The notes below the pieces were generated by a model that searched no databases, was not told the origin of the DNA, and saw only the letters and a list, made by a program, of their open reading frames with translations. Below are positions 22,196 through 35,135 of a stretch of 64,000 nucleotides of DNA, piece after piece (the stretch's first letter is position 1; every line of letters starts with the position of its first letter). Origin of the DNA: Desarmillaria ectypa (Eukaryota; Basidiomycota; Agaricomycetes; Agaricales; Physalacriaceae); contig JAUDYN010000008.1 in assembly GCA_030407005.1 (NCBI GenBank), positions 2,294,001 to 2,358,000 on the forward strand. The letters are read 5' to 3'. The translations under genes and the position numbers were made by a program.

Positions 22196-23285
22196 TAACG
22201 TTTGTATCTGTCGTGCATATGTGGCGGGAGGATATACAAAAATATCAACATTGGGTCCAAATTCTGTAGATCGGAGAAAAGTCGACCGACGATCCATGCG
22301 TCATCATGGATGGATGACGACAATGATGGCAGAACAGAACGCGTCGTCACGGCTGACTGACACGTGAGCAACAACAGGTTCACTGGTACATACCTACAGG
22401 CATAACGGCGGCGAAGCTGTCACAGGCCGCGGAAACCTGTAAGTAGTACGTGAGTAATGTCAAGTTATACTCCCTCATCGTGGTGGGATCACCATTCCAA
22501 AAAAAACGCGTCGGACTGTCGAGGTGAGAACGGCAGACATGTCCCCTACCAGATTTTTCGTCGAAAAACAAGAAGTGCATGGTAACCCAGGATAATAACA
22601 GCCTGTGCCTATTGCGATGTTCTTGCAAGGGAACTTCATAATGGAAGTTGTCCTCCTTATTTTGCCATCACGATGGATATAAGTTACTGGAGGGAATAAG
22701 TGGCATCACAGATAGCGATAATGGTGAAAAAGAAAAAGTATGCTGCTGGGGCTGACTAGGCGAAGAGAACCGTGACCACGCGTGCATATCCATCCGCAGC
22801 GGAGGCGCATTTCGTAGGAGTAGTCAATATGCTTTGTCTTGTGTCAGGGTTATACCTCCGATAATGAGGGTATTGAACCAGACCGTCGACGAACGAAACG
22901 AGATTGCACATGCACACACTCCGTGGTTACCAGGCAGTACTCGCGGACCGTAACGGAGATTCCGCGCTACAATCATTGATGGAGTAACCTTCACATTACA
23001 AAATAACTTAGATAGCGATGTCGGAAATGCTGCGAGCTAGGGCTCACCACGAATGAGGAAAAAAAATCCATCCAGTATTGACCGGCCACTTTCAAGCAAA
23101 CTTAGACTTGAGTGAATGTGTCGTGAATTGGCTCAATGGGAAACCAGTTTAATCATGCCAAGAAGAAACAGCGATGTTAAGAATGAAGGCAACCACCTTC
23201 GCGATTGAAAGAGAGCCACAGATAGAGTTAATCGCAAATTGATGTCAGGCTAGATATAATAAATTTTTTGGCGAATAGGTTGCGA
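22196..23285. other. Upstream region without recognised gene
   Basis: No coding region recognised between the protease promoter and the tRNA gene. Open frames on both strands are short and lack family resemblance. Confidence 0.4.
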
Positions 23286-23357
23286 TCGGATATGGTGTAA
23301 CGGCTAACATTGCCGCCTCTCACGCGGCAGCTCGGGGTTCGATTCCCCGTATCCGAA
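23286..23357 (+). tRNA. tRNA-Glu (anticodon CTC)
   Basis: 72-nt cloverleaf. The acceptor stem TCGGATA pairs with TATCCGA (23,350-23,356), with discriminator A at 23,357. The D-arm includes TGGTGTAACGGC (A box). The anticodon stem GCCGC/GCGGC closes the loop CTCTCAC with anticodon CTC. The T-arm GGTTCGATTCC is a perfect B box. There is no intron and no encoded CCA. A TTTTT run at 23,364-23,368 is the likely RNA polymerase III terminator. It differs from the tRNA at 52,481 in the anticodon and in one compensated acceptor pair. Confidence 0.96.
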
Positions 23358-26024
23358 TGCAACTTTTTGGTCAAACGAAGTGAATCCTATGTTGAATGCC
23401 TGCCAACCTATAACATAAATGACAACACTGGGGTCCATTCAAAACAATTACCGGCAATTTCAAGAGTTTGCAATCTGAGTTGATCGATGAAATTTTAGTG
23501 GATGTCTGTCGGGTAAGCGTGTCCTGAGACTCTTGTAGTATGAGCCCGGCCCTTGAAGTCCGCACATATATGAAAGACGTTATGAAAGTGACTGAGAGGA
23601 ACTCGCAAATTACTTCAGAATATCTTTTTCCGTCCTTAAAGGAACTGACGTCAAAAATAAAATTGGCTACTACAACTAATATTAGTCGGATGGCTTAAAC
23701 CCATGCCAGTACAACGGCTCGCTTTCCCTCTTCCCTCCCGGCTCCGAAGACAAAAAGAATTGAATGTAGATCAGTTTACGACAGATAAGATATGTCCTCT
23801 CAATTCATTGCGTTTACAAGTGCCCCCGAACTAGGTCATTCATTTTAGAGGAAGCGGACCGACTGAACCAGTCCATTTCACCATTTCCGAAATCCCCATC
23901 CTGAAGGGTCGTCGCCGGATCGTCCTTGTTTTTCAGAAGCTTAATGCTATTAGTAGTGTATGGCACATGACCGAAGTAAACACTGCTCCGATGGCGAGCA
24001 AGCACGGAACGGTACTTAGGGACGCAAACACGAGCGGAAGGTAAGAATCGGGAGGGTAAAATCTTGGTCAGAGAGGAACAACCCATGCGAGAAATTGAAT
24101 GACCCGAGGTACCTGAACATGTGGCACACGCTGTTTGTCGAGAGCGAGGCCGTAGGTGATTCGATTAAGGATCTGCCGAACAGCCTGACGGAATCGTTGG
24201 CGGTGCCATCGGGCCCGGAAAGGTCGCCTACTGAGGCGTCCATTGACGTCGTTGACATGCATCGCGCTATTTATCTGAATATGCGCGCTTGCGCTAGTAG
24301 TGTAACGCTCAGGAAGTAGATAAAGCCCGACCGTACGTGACGTTGGCTTAATAGAGACTCCTCAGTGTTTGACTTAGGAGAGAGATCCAATCCATAGACA
24401 GCGAAAAGCGGCACTGCCAATGCATTGAAGATAGGCTTAATAAATTCCAAATATTTTGCTACGTTTCGTATATACAGCGTTTATGGTGAATATGTCAAAC
24501 CTGTAATAAAATGTTTACTATCTCGTTAACATCTGAACGCAAAGAGAAACAATTCAATCATCAATGAGGAGCGGCGCTCTGCTATCGCTCGACTCAACAT
24601 GAGGTTTAGAAAAAAAATCCAACATTTACCTCGTGGTTGATAAACGTCAGTCGGATTGTAAATGTCACTATCTGTGCAGCGAGGCGCAGCTCCAAGGAGG
24701 TTGTGGCAACAACATCATTCGGCGTTCATGCCTAAATTACTGTGGGTAAATATTTAAAGGCTGTATCTATTTGGCTCCCCCGGGAGTACCATTATAAATC
24801 ACCTGCCCCGCCAGGGAGTTCAGGGTTCAAGGACGCCCTTCTGGTTTCGCTGTATCTCTCTGGTAGGTCAAGATCCAATCTATGTCGAACTCACAGCCTC
24901 TTGTGCTCGGCACGATTCATTATATTTAGCACTTATGTCGTGATCATTGAGTCAGGACTCAGGGAAGGTTGGTCTTCATGAGCTGCCATAAGCCCAACGT
25001 TTCTGAGGCGGCCTTTTGCACGAACAGGCCGGAGGGTAAGATTGTGTCAGACCAACGCCCTGTGTAGCATTTCGACGCACCCTAATACATTATGCATATC
25101 AGACCAAAATGAAGGGTGAGCCAATGACATCACGGTGTTAAGCAAGCCGATTGAAAGAAGTTTGCCAAAGACAACGCTCGTTCAACGGTAAAGAGAGAGA
25201 GAAAGAAAATTTTGGCCATTGTACATGTTTGTACGGGATGAAGACAAGTAATGAGAACGGTGAGGACGGCGGCCAGTTAGATGAGTGTTATGATGGTATC
25301 CAAGAGAGCTGGGGGAGCTGGATCGACTCATAACGCCTCCGCAACCATACTTGTGCCTAAAGGGGAGCGGCTTATGCAACTACCGCCTGGGGGAGCCAAA
25401 TAGATTTATTCATATTTAAATACCGTAAACTTTTTTTTTTTTCAAAAGTATAGTGACGTATGTCTGGAAATGATTTAAACACCGGTACATACTGGTACGC
25501 AGCGGTAGAGACCGCATAACTAGCCATCCAGCAAGATGCTAAAATTCAGCGTATCACAATGTATAGATTATGGGCCATCCGTCCTTTGGAGAGCATACAT
25601 CAGTGAAAATACGTAGTGACTATCAGAAGCCTTATGCCTAAGACCTTTAACGTAGGCTGCATTAAACCCCACTTCGGAAGGCCGGGTCGCACAGTAATAC
25701 CTACAAAACTCTTCGATTCAAGACGCGCCTATCAGGCGGCGCCGCCCTACGTTGGTTTTAGTCACCGGTTGTAAAGGAATGTCGACAATGATGCCTGTCC
25801 GGGAAAGCGACCAAGATCCAGCCGCAGTGGGATGACGAGCGCCACCAAGGCACGAAGATTCAGTCAGGGCATGAATTATCACCGAACAAAGTAGAGCTAT
25901 CTTGTTCAAATCAACATCCCAGACAGCTTTCAGGTAAGATGTGATGTCCATTCCAACAGAGCCCAGCGCACTGATACGGATATCAATTTTGTAATGATTA
26001 GTTGCTCCGTCGGATTTAGCGACT
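23358..26024. other. 2.7-kb region without recognised gene
   Basis: No domain, tRNA or repeat recognised. Open frames reach about 105 codons, often overlapping on both strands (for example 24,016-24,319). A T-run lies at about 25,430-25,442. It could hold a rapidly evolving gene with many short exons that I cannot resolve by eye. Confidence 0.35.
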
Positions 26025-26732
26025 CTAGGCAGCATAGAGATTCAGCTCCTTGTGCCATTCTTCCAACGACAGAGGACCATAATCATCATAGACCTCCTTG
26101 TCACCTTCCGGGAGGCGAACGTAGCCAGGCTTGGAGTTCATCTTGATGCACACCTACAAAACATATAATCCATGAGTTAAATGAGAAGTCAATCCTCAGC
26201 AACCAGAATTACCGCTGTCTTTGGCACCTCCAAAGGAGTATCAATTGCAGACGCGAAGGGATGGATAAGCTTGGGCCTAATATTGAACGACCGATCCGAT
26301 TGCAACTAGCAATTCGAATGGAAGGTAAACAAACCAGGTTTTATCGTACAACCACAACATAGTGGAGCATTTGGCGCAGAAATTCCTCTCAGAAGTAGCG
26401 ATGCGTTCTTGAGGCGTGTCTCGATCGATTACTGCCTTATATATACTGCCTAGGATCAGTACCAACATCGTTGAATTGATAACCGGGATGCGCAACTAAT
26501 GTCTTGTTTCCCTTGAAGAACCTTCAGGGTGCTCGAATGACCACCTAAATTGATAGCTCCTCCGGTTCCAGCAGTTTTGCGACAGATGGAACAGTAACAA
26601 AGCTACATGAAATCAACCGCGTCGCTTCCAATGTGCCTAGTTGACACCCACCTGATAAGGGACAGCCGTGCTGGATTTAAGAGAGAATTTAACTTTACCA
26701 CAGTGGCAACTGCCTTGGAGTTCGATCGACAT
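26025..26732 (-). CDS. Glutathione-dependent formaldehyde-activating (GFA/CENP-V) family protein
   Basis: Five exons on the minus strand, about 164 residues, start MSIELQGSCHCGKVKFSL at 26,732 and stop at 26,025. Zinc ligands typical of the GFA fold are visible: C9 and C11 (SCHCGKV), C29, C31 and C34 (LCYCSICRKTAG), and C87 and C90 (NFCAKCSTMLW). Next come GGAINLGG and the C-terminal DTPLEVPKT and YDDYGPLSLEEWH, the latter common in fungal members. The first intron follows VPYQ; the second has a weak donor (GTTGCG). The family binds two zinc ions and includes glutathione S-hydroxymethyl synthases, but most fungal members have unproven substrates. Probably cytosolic. Confidence 0.85.
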
Positions 26733-28769
26733 TTTCTTCTGTTGTTGTTGAAGCTAAGAAGGGTGCGATTACAAAGCCTGTGGTATCCTTGAAGCGCTAT
26801 GATGTCACCGAAGACATGACATTGACAAGCACAAAGCGTAAAGATGACAAAAGTTGATAGATCTTTGTTGAATAGGAAAGACATGCTTGTCAGGGCCCCG
26901 GCGGTAAAACGGATGTTATTGTATATGAGGTTACCCGAATGAAAGAGTTCAGTTATTGACCCATGCTCTTACTTGGCATCCAAGAAACAGGTCTACAGTG
27001 GTAAATAATGATCATACCATGCGAATTTCGCAGGGCAGCCCAACCGTGCTATGGTTGTCGTTAAAAGAGAATTCACGTGGCAAATAGCAGTGGTTCATAC
27101 CAATCTAATTTCCTTGAAAATCGTGAGTGAACTCGAAGGCAGGATTTCCTGCTAGTGTTAACACATTAAATCAAGAGCCGGAAGATAGAAGATTTGAGGG
27201 TCCAAGTAGCGGCAGTTGCCGGTCCCCGATTCTTTCCTTTTGTACGAAGAAACAGTGGGCTGTGTCCGAGCTGTATCTGTTTTGTTGATTCGGTGGCTTT
27301 GGAGTGATATATACTTTTCATTTGAACTGCTTGCCCCTGCATATATGCATTAGGTCTCGAACAAGAAAATATTACCTACTACGTACCGTACAGACCAATA
27401 GGGAGACATCGGGATTGAGGCATGTTCAGCCACAGCAGCACTGATACTGCCGTGAGGCCGTGGGCTCGCTAATCACCCCAAATTGCCTAAGCTGACCCAG
27501 AGTATAGCCCCTGTCCAGACGACTTGGCGCTGCTCAAGACAGTTACGCATCTATCGTTGCCTCATTCTTCGAAAAGAATTGGGAAGTGCCGGGTAGGGTC
27601 GGGTACTGGGCCGTTAGCAGATAACCCGGCCCTCAACTTCAACTTCAAGGTCAACCCCATATACTTACAACGAGCTGCCGAGGTAGATTAGTTTACGCTT
27701 ATTTACCTGAGCTGTATCGGCAGAGGTGGCGATCTAGTTTTCTAGTTTTCCCATATTCTCGTACTGTTCACTCGCGTGCTCCCTTGATTTTCCTGCCCGA
27801 TCCCCTCGGATTGTGCTCGTCCCATTATATGTTGTTCAATAAGGTGTGATATGTATCATCTCCTTGCGCAGCACTACCTGAAACGTCATTTCAGTAGTAT
27901 CCATACCATCGTGTCGGCCTATAGAATAGGTTTGTACTCCCAAATACCTTTACGAAGTCACCAATGCAATGCGATGTCAAGAGCGCCGATGGAAAGGCCG
28001 TGATTATATTCATCATTGACCTTCACATTGAAACCGAAAACATACTCTGGGCCTTTGCTGACAGAGGCCTCTCCCAGCCACGGCAATAGCTCATCGAAGC
28101 GCTGTGACTATTGTATTTGCCTATGACCTACCTCAATCGTACCAAGTTTGTTGTCGAGATGCATCGTACCTTTCATTGGTCTAACTCTCAATTCATCCTC
28201 ATAATAGTTCGCCTTCAAGAAGCCCTAGAGCATGAAGATGGCATACTTATAACGCGCTGGGAGTCTAACAACCCTGTTCTTCGTTACCTCCCATGTCCTG
28301 CTACCGTTGAACCTAAAACTCCCGTCTCCGTCGTCAGAGCAACACCTATAGCTGGCTGTTTGGATCATCCCGTTGAATACCGCCATACCCATGTTTCCAT
28401 ATATTTTCACCGTCTGTGACCGGTATCACAACCCGACTATACCATGTTCGTCAAGCATCTATTCCGAAAAAAAGCTTTAACGCCCACACTCGACTTGTTT
28501 CCGCATGGCGATAGTAAGGTGGAGTAGAAGGCGCTGAAGGAGTGATCTTTCGGCGCGTACCAGGGTGCGGTGGTTGTCTCGGCAGCGCTTCCAGCAATGC
28601 TACATCGCACAGGATTCTATTCCACGTTATCAAGGTATGTTATGCTAAAATAAATCATACAAGAGTTTAGCGTTATACAACTAATAATGATACGGTTAAT
28701 ACATATGGTTAATGGATGGTCCAGGTGACGTCAATCTATCTAAGGCAATAACTTCAGCGCGTCCGCTAT
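26733..28769. other. 2.0-kb intergenic region
   Basis: No gene assigned. A minus-strand stretch near 28,080-27,950 reads plausibly (WLGEASVSKGPEYVFGFNV), and a plus-strand frame at 28,111-28,419 is open. Neither could be extended into a gene or matched to a family. A dinucleotide-rich pyrimidine segment, AACTTCAACTTCAAGG, lies at about 27,636. Confidence 0.35.
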
Positions 28770-31473
28770 TCAATGCTCGGAGAAGAAAGATAGTAAACCG
28801 TTGGGATGTTCCCCTAAACTATTCGTGTCAGTTTGGGAGATTTGACGTCGAACAACCATCAGCTCCTCCCACAGGTGAGGTGGGATCTCATGGTTCTGTC
28901 GCAGAAAAAAGCGAATCCGATCCAGCCACTCCTTCATAAGATGGAATCTGTTCTCCTTTGTTTCCTCAACCCAAGCCGCCCCGCCCTGTTGGATTGCTAG
29001 AAGTGAGACCTGTGCGAGCCAGTAGAAAGGCAAGGCGTTATAGGCGAAAGGTGGCTCATCTGAGTCATCTTCCAACCTCGTTGCATCCGGACAATGTATC
29101 CACGATTGAAGCCAGTTATGTAGGGCATATTGCGTTGCAAAATGGCTTCCTCGGCGCCCATCATCAACGACAGATTGTGACGGTAATGCTAATGTCGAAG
29201 GCAGAAGGAAAGTGCTATCAGAAGTGTTCCGCGAGTAGGAGATGTAGATATCGCGAAGAATGGTGTGAATGAGGATAAACTGGGAAAAGGGATTGAGAAG
29301 GCTGTGCGAGATTGAAAGTCGCATCTCTCCCAGATTAGTCAGCGCCTGCTGCATGCCGACACCATACAACCTGATTCTGCCGATTCCGTATGGAGATGGC
29401 TTCTGAAGAAGCTCGGACCATTCCATCGCCGTTTGGGCTTTCCACACAGCGTCGTCACATGGCAAATTAATGTCGAATTCGGCTGTTGGGAAAGACGGTC
29501 GCATGGAAAAGAAAACAGAATGACAGCAGTCATGAAGGTAAGAAAGCAGAAGGGCCCTAAAAATCCCTTGTCAGCCAATGTTCGGATAGGTAGCGTCAAT
29601 CGAATCACCGTTTGACGGTTTCGTGAAAAGCCCATTCTCGCCATGCATGCTCCAATAGAACGGGATCATTCATATCAGGGGCAGCCCAAGAACGCGAACG
29701 GGCGATAGATCCTGTCCTACGGATCATCTAGAAGCCTCGGTCAAAGAAGCACTCAACATGTAGAATGAAGATCGGCATACCATTACCAACATCCCATGAT
29801 AAACATTAGAAGACACCCGCAAGTCGGCACGCTGGTGAAATAGACCGATGGTCTGCAGCAAGACGGCGGCTAGAATTAAGAAATCCTGCTCCTTCGGGCC
29901 GCACGAGGCCTTGGTCTGCACAATCATCTATAAGCACCAACGATACATAATGTCGAAGACAAGGAACTTACAAATTCCTGTATCAACACATCCCGTGTTG
30001 AAGATAAAGTTTCGGTAATGAAGTTGGCGGCTCGTCGAGTTTTAACAAAAAGTGCGCCGCATGCTTGCATTGCGCGAATGAGAATGGGAGGTTTATCTTC
30101 CGTCATCCATGTAGACGGGTGCACTAGAGGGAGCTGGGTACAGAATGCGGAGAAGAAAAGATAAACTGAAAAGAAGGTCAAGTCATTACGATATAACCTA
30201 TGTTTCAAAAACTTACGATATTGTTGCTGTTCAGTATTGGCCGGACTTACACCGTTCGACATACTTAACGGATTTGAGCATCCTCCGGAAGAAGCGGTAT
30301 ATGGGGGTGAATTGGTGCGAGGTAATTCCAAAGGTGAACCGTACTCCGGTGGCGTAGGCATAGAAACTGCACTATGAGAGGATGGCAATGAATAATCGGT
30401 CTCGTATCCACCCCCTCCAAGCCACGAGAAATCCGCTGCAGCCGCATTATTTGTATCATGATTGGAAAATGAGAAATGATCGAGGAGCGAGTCGAACATC
30501 CCATTGGAAAACATCTTGTCCATGTGAGGCTCGAGCCCGGTCAGTTCGCCATCTCCGTCGATAATGACTTCAGCCGCAGCATCATCGTCCATGATCGTAT
30601 CGAAAATGTCTGATGGAGGCGAGGAGTGCGAGGAGGGTGAGGGAGAAAGGCCTGGTGCGCAACGGAAGTCAAGCCCCGGAAGCAAGGTACGATGAAAGGT
30701 AGGTGATGGTAGAGAATCGAGCGAGGAAGCGGGCGATGATAGCGAGCGGGGGGGCCTCTGATCGGGGATGACAACTGGTTGACTTTCTGTTTTGACCTGG
30801 GACGAACGTTTTCTTGCTCCATATTTTTTATGCCGCGAAACAGCAGGATCATTGATAAAAACACATTTTTTGCCTCGCGAGACGCATTTTGAACAAGGAT
30901 ACTGTAGGTTGCATTTGACTTTGGATTCCGCACATGCCTGGAGAATCAGTCAGAACATTCCCGATCCAAACCTGTCCTGCGCACCTGACAAGACTTCCTT
31001 CGCGATCGATGTGCACTAAGCCTATCAGAACATCGTTGGTTCAGCACCCATCCTAACGAAAATCGTGCTTACGGATCCCCGCATGTCTTCTTGTGTCTGG
31101 TCAAGAGATCGCTCCTAGTAAATTCGGCGCCACACAACTAAGAGGCAGATTAAGCGATGTCATTAAGGGTGCGTCCCTAAGCTACTCACATCGCACCGAT
31201 GAGCGCGTTCGTTGGTGTCTGTGTAGCCGACATATGTCAGTAAACGTCGCATGCGCCTCAAAAATGGGATCACCGACGTGAACGAATATGTCTATGCAAA
31301 TGTGTTGTCCTTGTGAACTTGGCAGGACATAGAGGACAGTACTTCGTTTGAGGCAATGTAGGAGCGTTCCCTTTGTGAGAGCGTATACGAGACACTTCGC
31401 CATTCGCTTTGAGTTCGACCACAGGCCTCATTTGGAATGTAAGAGAGTCATAGGATGGAGGGGGAGGACTCAT
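28770..31473 (-). CDS. Fungal transcription factor: two C2H2-type fingers plus Zn2Cys6 cluster and fungal_trans region
   Basis: Multi-exon gene on the minus strand, start MSPPPPSYDSLTFQ at 31,473, stop at 28,770. Finger 1 is C46-X2-C49-X12-H62-X3-H66 (CPLCPAKFTRTTHLHRHIRSH). Finger 2 is C74-X2-C77-X12-H90-X3-C94, a C2HC variant. The binuclear cluster is C108-X2-C111-X6-C118-X5-C124-X2-C127-X6-C134 (CQACAESKVKCNLQYPCSKC). A Ser/Pro-rich and acidic middle follows, then a helical region (FSAFCTQLPLVHPSTW, QQRADLR-like segments, and a long last exon 29,504-28,770) resembling the fungal_trans domain. A DNA-binding, nuclear role is expected. The first splice donor is GTCGGT; the other DNA-binding-region introns are canonical. 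Exons in the middle (30,100-29,500) are less certain. Confidence 0.85.
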
Positions 31474-34400
31474 GGCGAAAAGGGACGAAGAGAGGGGAAT
31501 TCGCGTAGCGAGATTATAAGTCCGCTCCTCATGGACACATTAATCCCCTCTTGATTCTTTAAATTTAAAGATCCATCATTCAAAACCTACTCATCGGAGC
31601 GTTTACGTTGCGTCCCCGGAGGGATTAGACCGCGAGAAAGAGATCAGGTCGGTACAGCATCTGATGACCGATTGCAAACAGAAGGCTGAACACAGCCACC
31701 TGACGGAGAGATCTGACTCTGAGGAACTGACATTGATAGGCAGGCACGAAGAGAGCGACATGATCGTAAGGATGTCGACTGAGCCGAACTAACTGGAATC
31801 GGATGAGTCAGTTCGCCCGAGGATGTTCATCGCGAGGCAAGCGGAATCATACCTTAGATACGTATCTACCTAACAAGGACCGCAGATGGTATACAGCTGC
31901 TGTTACCTTTATTTGTCCTTAAAATTGGTATCTAGTACCTAGAATAATTTTCATTTTCTTCGAAAGATCACTGGTTCTGACACAACTCACAAGTATTCCC
32001 GTGAAGGAAGCATTCTAAAATGTATCCAAAAAGGATGCGCGCCTTGCCGGCTTCCAGGTGCATGAAATAACACTGCAGAATAGGGGAAGCTATCCGAGCT
32101 GCCATACTCAGCTAGCGTCCGAGGTTTCATATTCTTGTCATGGACCCGACAACGGGATATATAAAGGATCAGAGCCTCCAATTGGAACGACTTACAAGAT
32201 ATATGACGTATATCATGAGACCATCCAAATAAGTAGAGTAGGTAGCGCGGCATGCAACGCTATCTGATACGCGGCTTTAGTGCTGCTATGTATAGGAGAC
32301 ACTGATGAGAATAGAACCAGGAGGGGAAGAGTCAAGGCTCGCAAGTATGAACCTACGAAGGATCGCCTCGAAAAACTAACCCGCGGTAGGCACAAGAAAG
32401 CCTGGCGGAAGTACCTACGTCGAGATAGAGTCTCCATGTGGTGAGCATCGTACCTGTACAAGTTATCCGCATTGTTCGGGCACATGGTTCGATTGGTTGG
32501 GCGTTCTTCAACCTACCATCGGAGACAGTAATATAACCAACACTATTGACTGATGCTGGCCCCCCGGAAAGGGGCAACATACAGTATTTTGGGATCGTCG
32601 GGTGGGGAAAGACATAGTGGATATCTAGATCGACTTTGATGCGTGAATGTATGTATGTGGCCCCGGCCCTATGATTCCGGGTGATTCTAGCGCAATGTCA
32701 TAAAACACAGCAAGGTTCCGTTTTAGATGTAGTGGCCACCAGTGCGCTGGTAGCAATCACAGGCCTCTGCGAAACGAGTTGCTGGTTGATGAGTGCAGTC
32801 ATCAAAATCAGTTCTCTGTGACGTACAGCCTATGGGAAGGAAGGCAGTATACTACCCATGCTATCAGCAGTGGTAGTGATTCACTGGGATCGACGTTCAA
32901 AACGGGAAGCAGAAGGAAGATGGCAGATGACGTGGGAATATTCAGGATGGCGGCCGAAATGGGGTCAAGAAACCTTCACACGCAACGCCTTCTACCAAAA
33001 GCACTCTCTTAGTTCAGTATGTCGTGAACTTTTATGTCCTCTATGTACTAATTCAAATGAAAACAACATCCTGTCTAGCGCCATGATACAAGGTGATAGT
33101 ATTGGCCCGCGGTATTATGACGCAACCATCCGGGTGTATCCTCTCAAGATGCCAGTGTATATCCTTCGACTTACGGCAACTGTCACAATATCGTGTCTAA
33201 CTGCGGTCCTTGACACGTCTTGCCAAGAAGGTCAGGAGTCGTTCGCATGGGGCAATCTTTCAGAACGGTGAGAAACGCCGCTTAACGTTGTCTGTATTGA
33301 TTAAATTGTCATGATAGATGATCGTCGTTCAATTTTCCTACTACAATATCGTTTGTTGGCTGATAGAAAGCTTCTAGGCCTCGTTTTATTTCGATACCCG
33401 CAACATTTTTCTCATTCTCTTCACTAGAGGTTTATCTTTGACAGTGGTACAGAACCTTTCAGCCGACCGTGTATGGCCTAGCAGGTGCTCATTAACGCCA
33501 CAATGGCGAGGCTATTCCTGCCCCGATCTATTCTGAGCTGAAAATACAATCCTCGAGGCAAATGTTTCACCGCTACATCAATCTGATCAAGACGGTAGCT
33601 GTCACAATTTACACTCTGCCGTCATCCTTGGCACAATCGGGCTCCTTTCGCAAGCGGCACACTCTGTGTCGCGACAAGTGCTTACTGCCGTGCTTTACAT
33701 AAGACTCGTCTGCTCATGGCAAACCCCATCTGTACCTTGTCGTCGAGGGCTTTCCCTACAATAGACGACGTCTTCCTTAAAAAGCTGATTCCGTGACCGG
33801 CTGCGGATTGAGCGCCTATCGCCTTTTCGCCTTCCGTTGTGCACGCTCTTTCTTCATTCAATAGGACATAAATCATGCCAGTGCAGACTTAGACGACAAT
33901 TCACACCAAAGTACACCCCCCGTTGTGTCAATATCGAATGAAACGCGAGTCTATTTAGCCCAGACTCGCTGTAACCATACCCATGAGTCGAACAGGATGT
34001 TATCTATATGCTGGCTTGAAATGGTACAATCCAACGCCGCGAGGTAGGTAACAGGAAGAGAATTGGGCAACACTAGTGAACGATTTTGCCTTCTTCGAAT
34101 GGACTACTCCCAGCTGTTGTATGCCAAGAGTGAGTGACACCGCCCAGCCGTATTCACACCAATATAGTGTAGCAGCCGTGTATTTACGGTACAGCCATCC
34201 TCAAACTCGTATCATTCAGTTCTTGTACCGCCCATGGGTCTGAATGTAACAATCTCCAGTTTCAGGAATCTTCCTAAGGTAAGAGGCAGGTAAGTATATG
34301 AGACGTAAAGAGCAAAATGGAACAAGCCGAGGGGAGAGATGGCAGGATCAAATTGATGCGATGAAGTACCATGGCGAGGGGTGCCCGGAGAATAAGAGTA

Positions 34401-34787
34401 TGGTGTATCTGTCTTCCAGGAGATTCGACGGACGAAAGAAAGATTCGAAAATGATGAAACAGGATGATGGACAAAATCTCGACGAAATACATATCTAGAT
34501 CATCACCACATATGAAATACGAAAGACCTGGGGTCATGTCCTTGCATTAATATGCAACCTCAAGGCTCCGCATTCTTGCCTCGTTGTCACGCATATGCGC
34601 GGAGCATGATCTTTGTGTTCCTATCAAATGTCACCCGTTGCTTACTTTTAAAAATGAAAAAGTGGGCGGGATCGCGTCAACCTCCATGGTGGCCGGCGAA
34701 TGTGATGGGAGATAGATACATCAAAATACTACGAGCGACTCCTAGCTAAGAGCGGTCTGCAGATACCGCTTGTGATGCGTCATGTCA

Positions 34788-35135
34788 CTGCTGGGGCGGG
34801 TATGTTTTTAGGTTCGAAGAAGCGGACCTAACAATGTCGTGACTTTCTATGTGACCTTTCGACAGGAAAAAGGATCTCCTAAGAAACAAGATAAAAAACA
34901 TCACTTTTTCATCCTCTTTTAGAATATGAAAAACAGTCCGGAAAACAGATCAAAAAAGTGGTTCCCATTGTTCTGAACAATGGACACTGCTCTTTCTGGC
35001 GCATAAAAACTGCACAGAAAACAAGGCTTTCTCACTATGTTTTTTTAGGTCCTGTTTTACGGGTTAAGAAGACAATCAAAAGTCAGGTCATTTTAGGATA
35101 CATTTTTAGGTCCCAAAAGTAGCTGACCCCAGCAG
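34788..35135. repeat. Possible small non-autonomous DNA element
   Basis: The ends are short inverted repeats: CTGCTGGGG (34,788-34,796) and CCCCAGCAG (35,127-35,135). The motif TTTTTAGGT followed by C or T recurs three times (about 34,804, 35,042 and 35,103). The interior is A- and T-run rich without coding frame. There is no clear target duplication. The call is weak and rests on the end symmetry and repeated motif. Confidence 0.3.

Noticed and set aside
25151..25333. Small plus-strand frame rich in Glu/Lys (60 codons)
   Set aside because: Low-complexity, no start context or splice extension, no match to any family I know.
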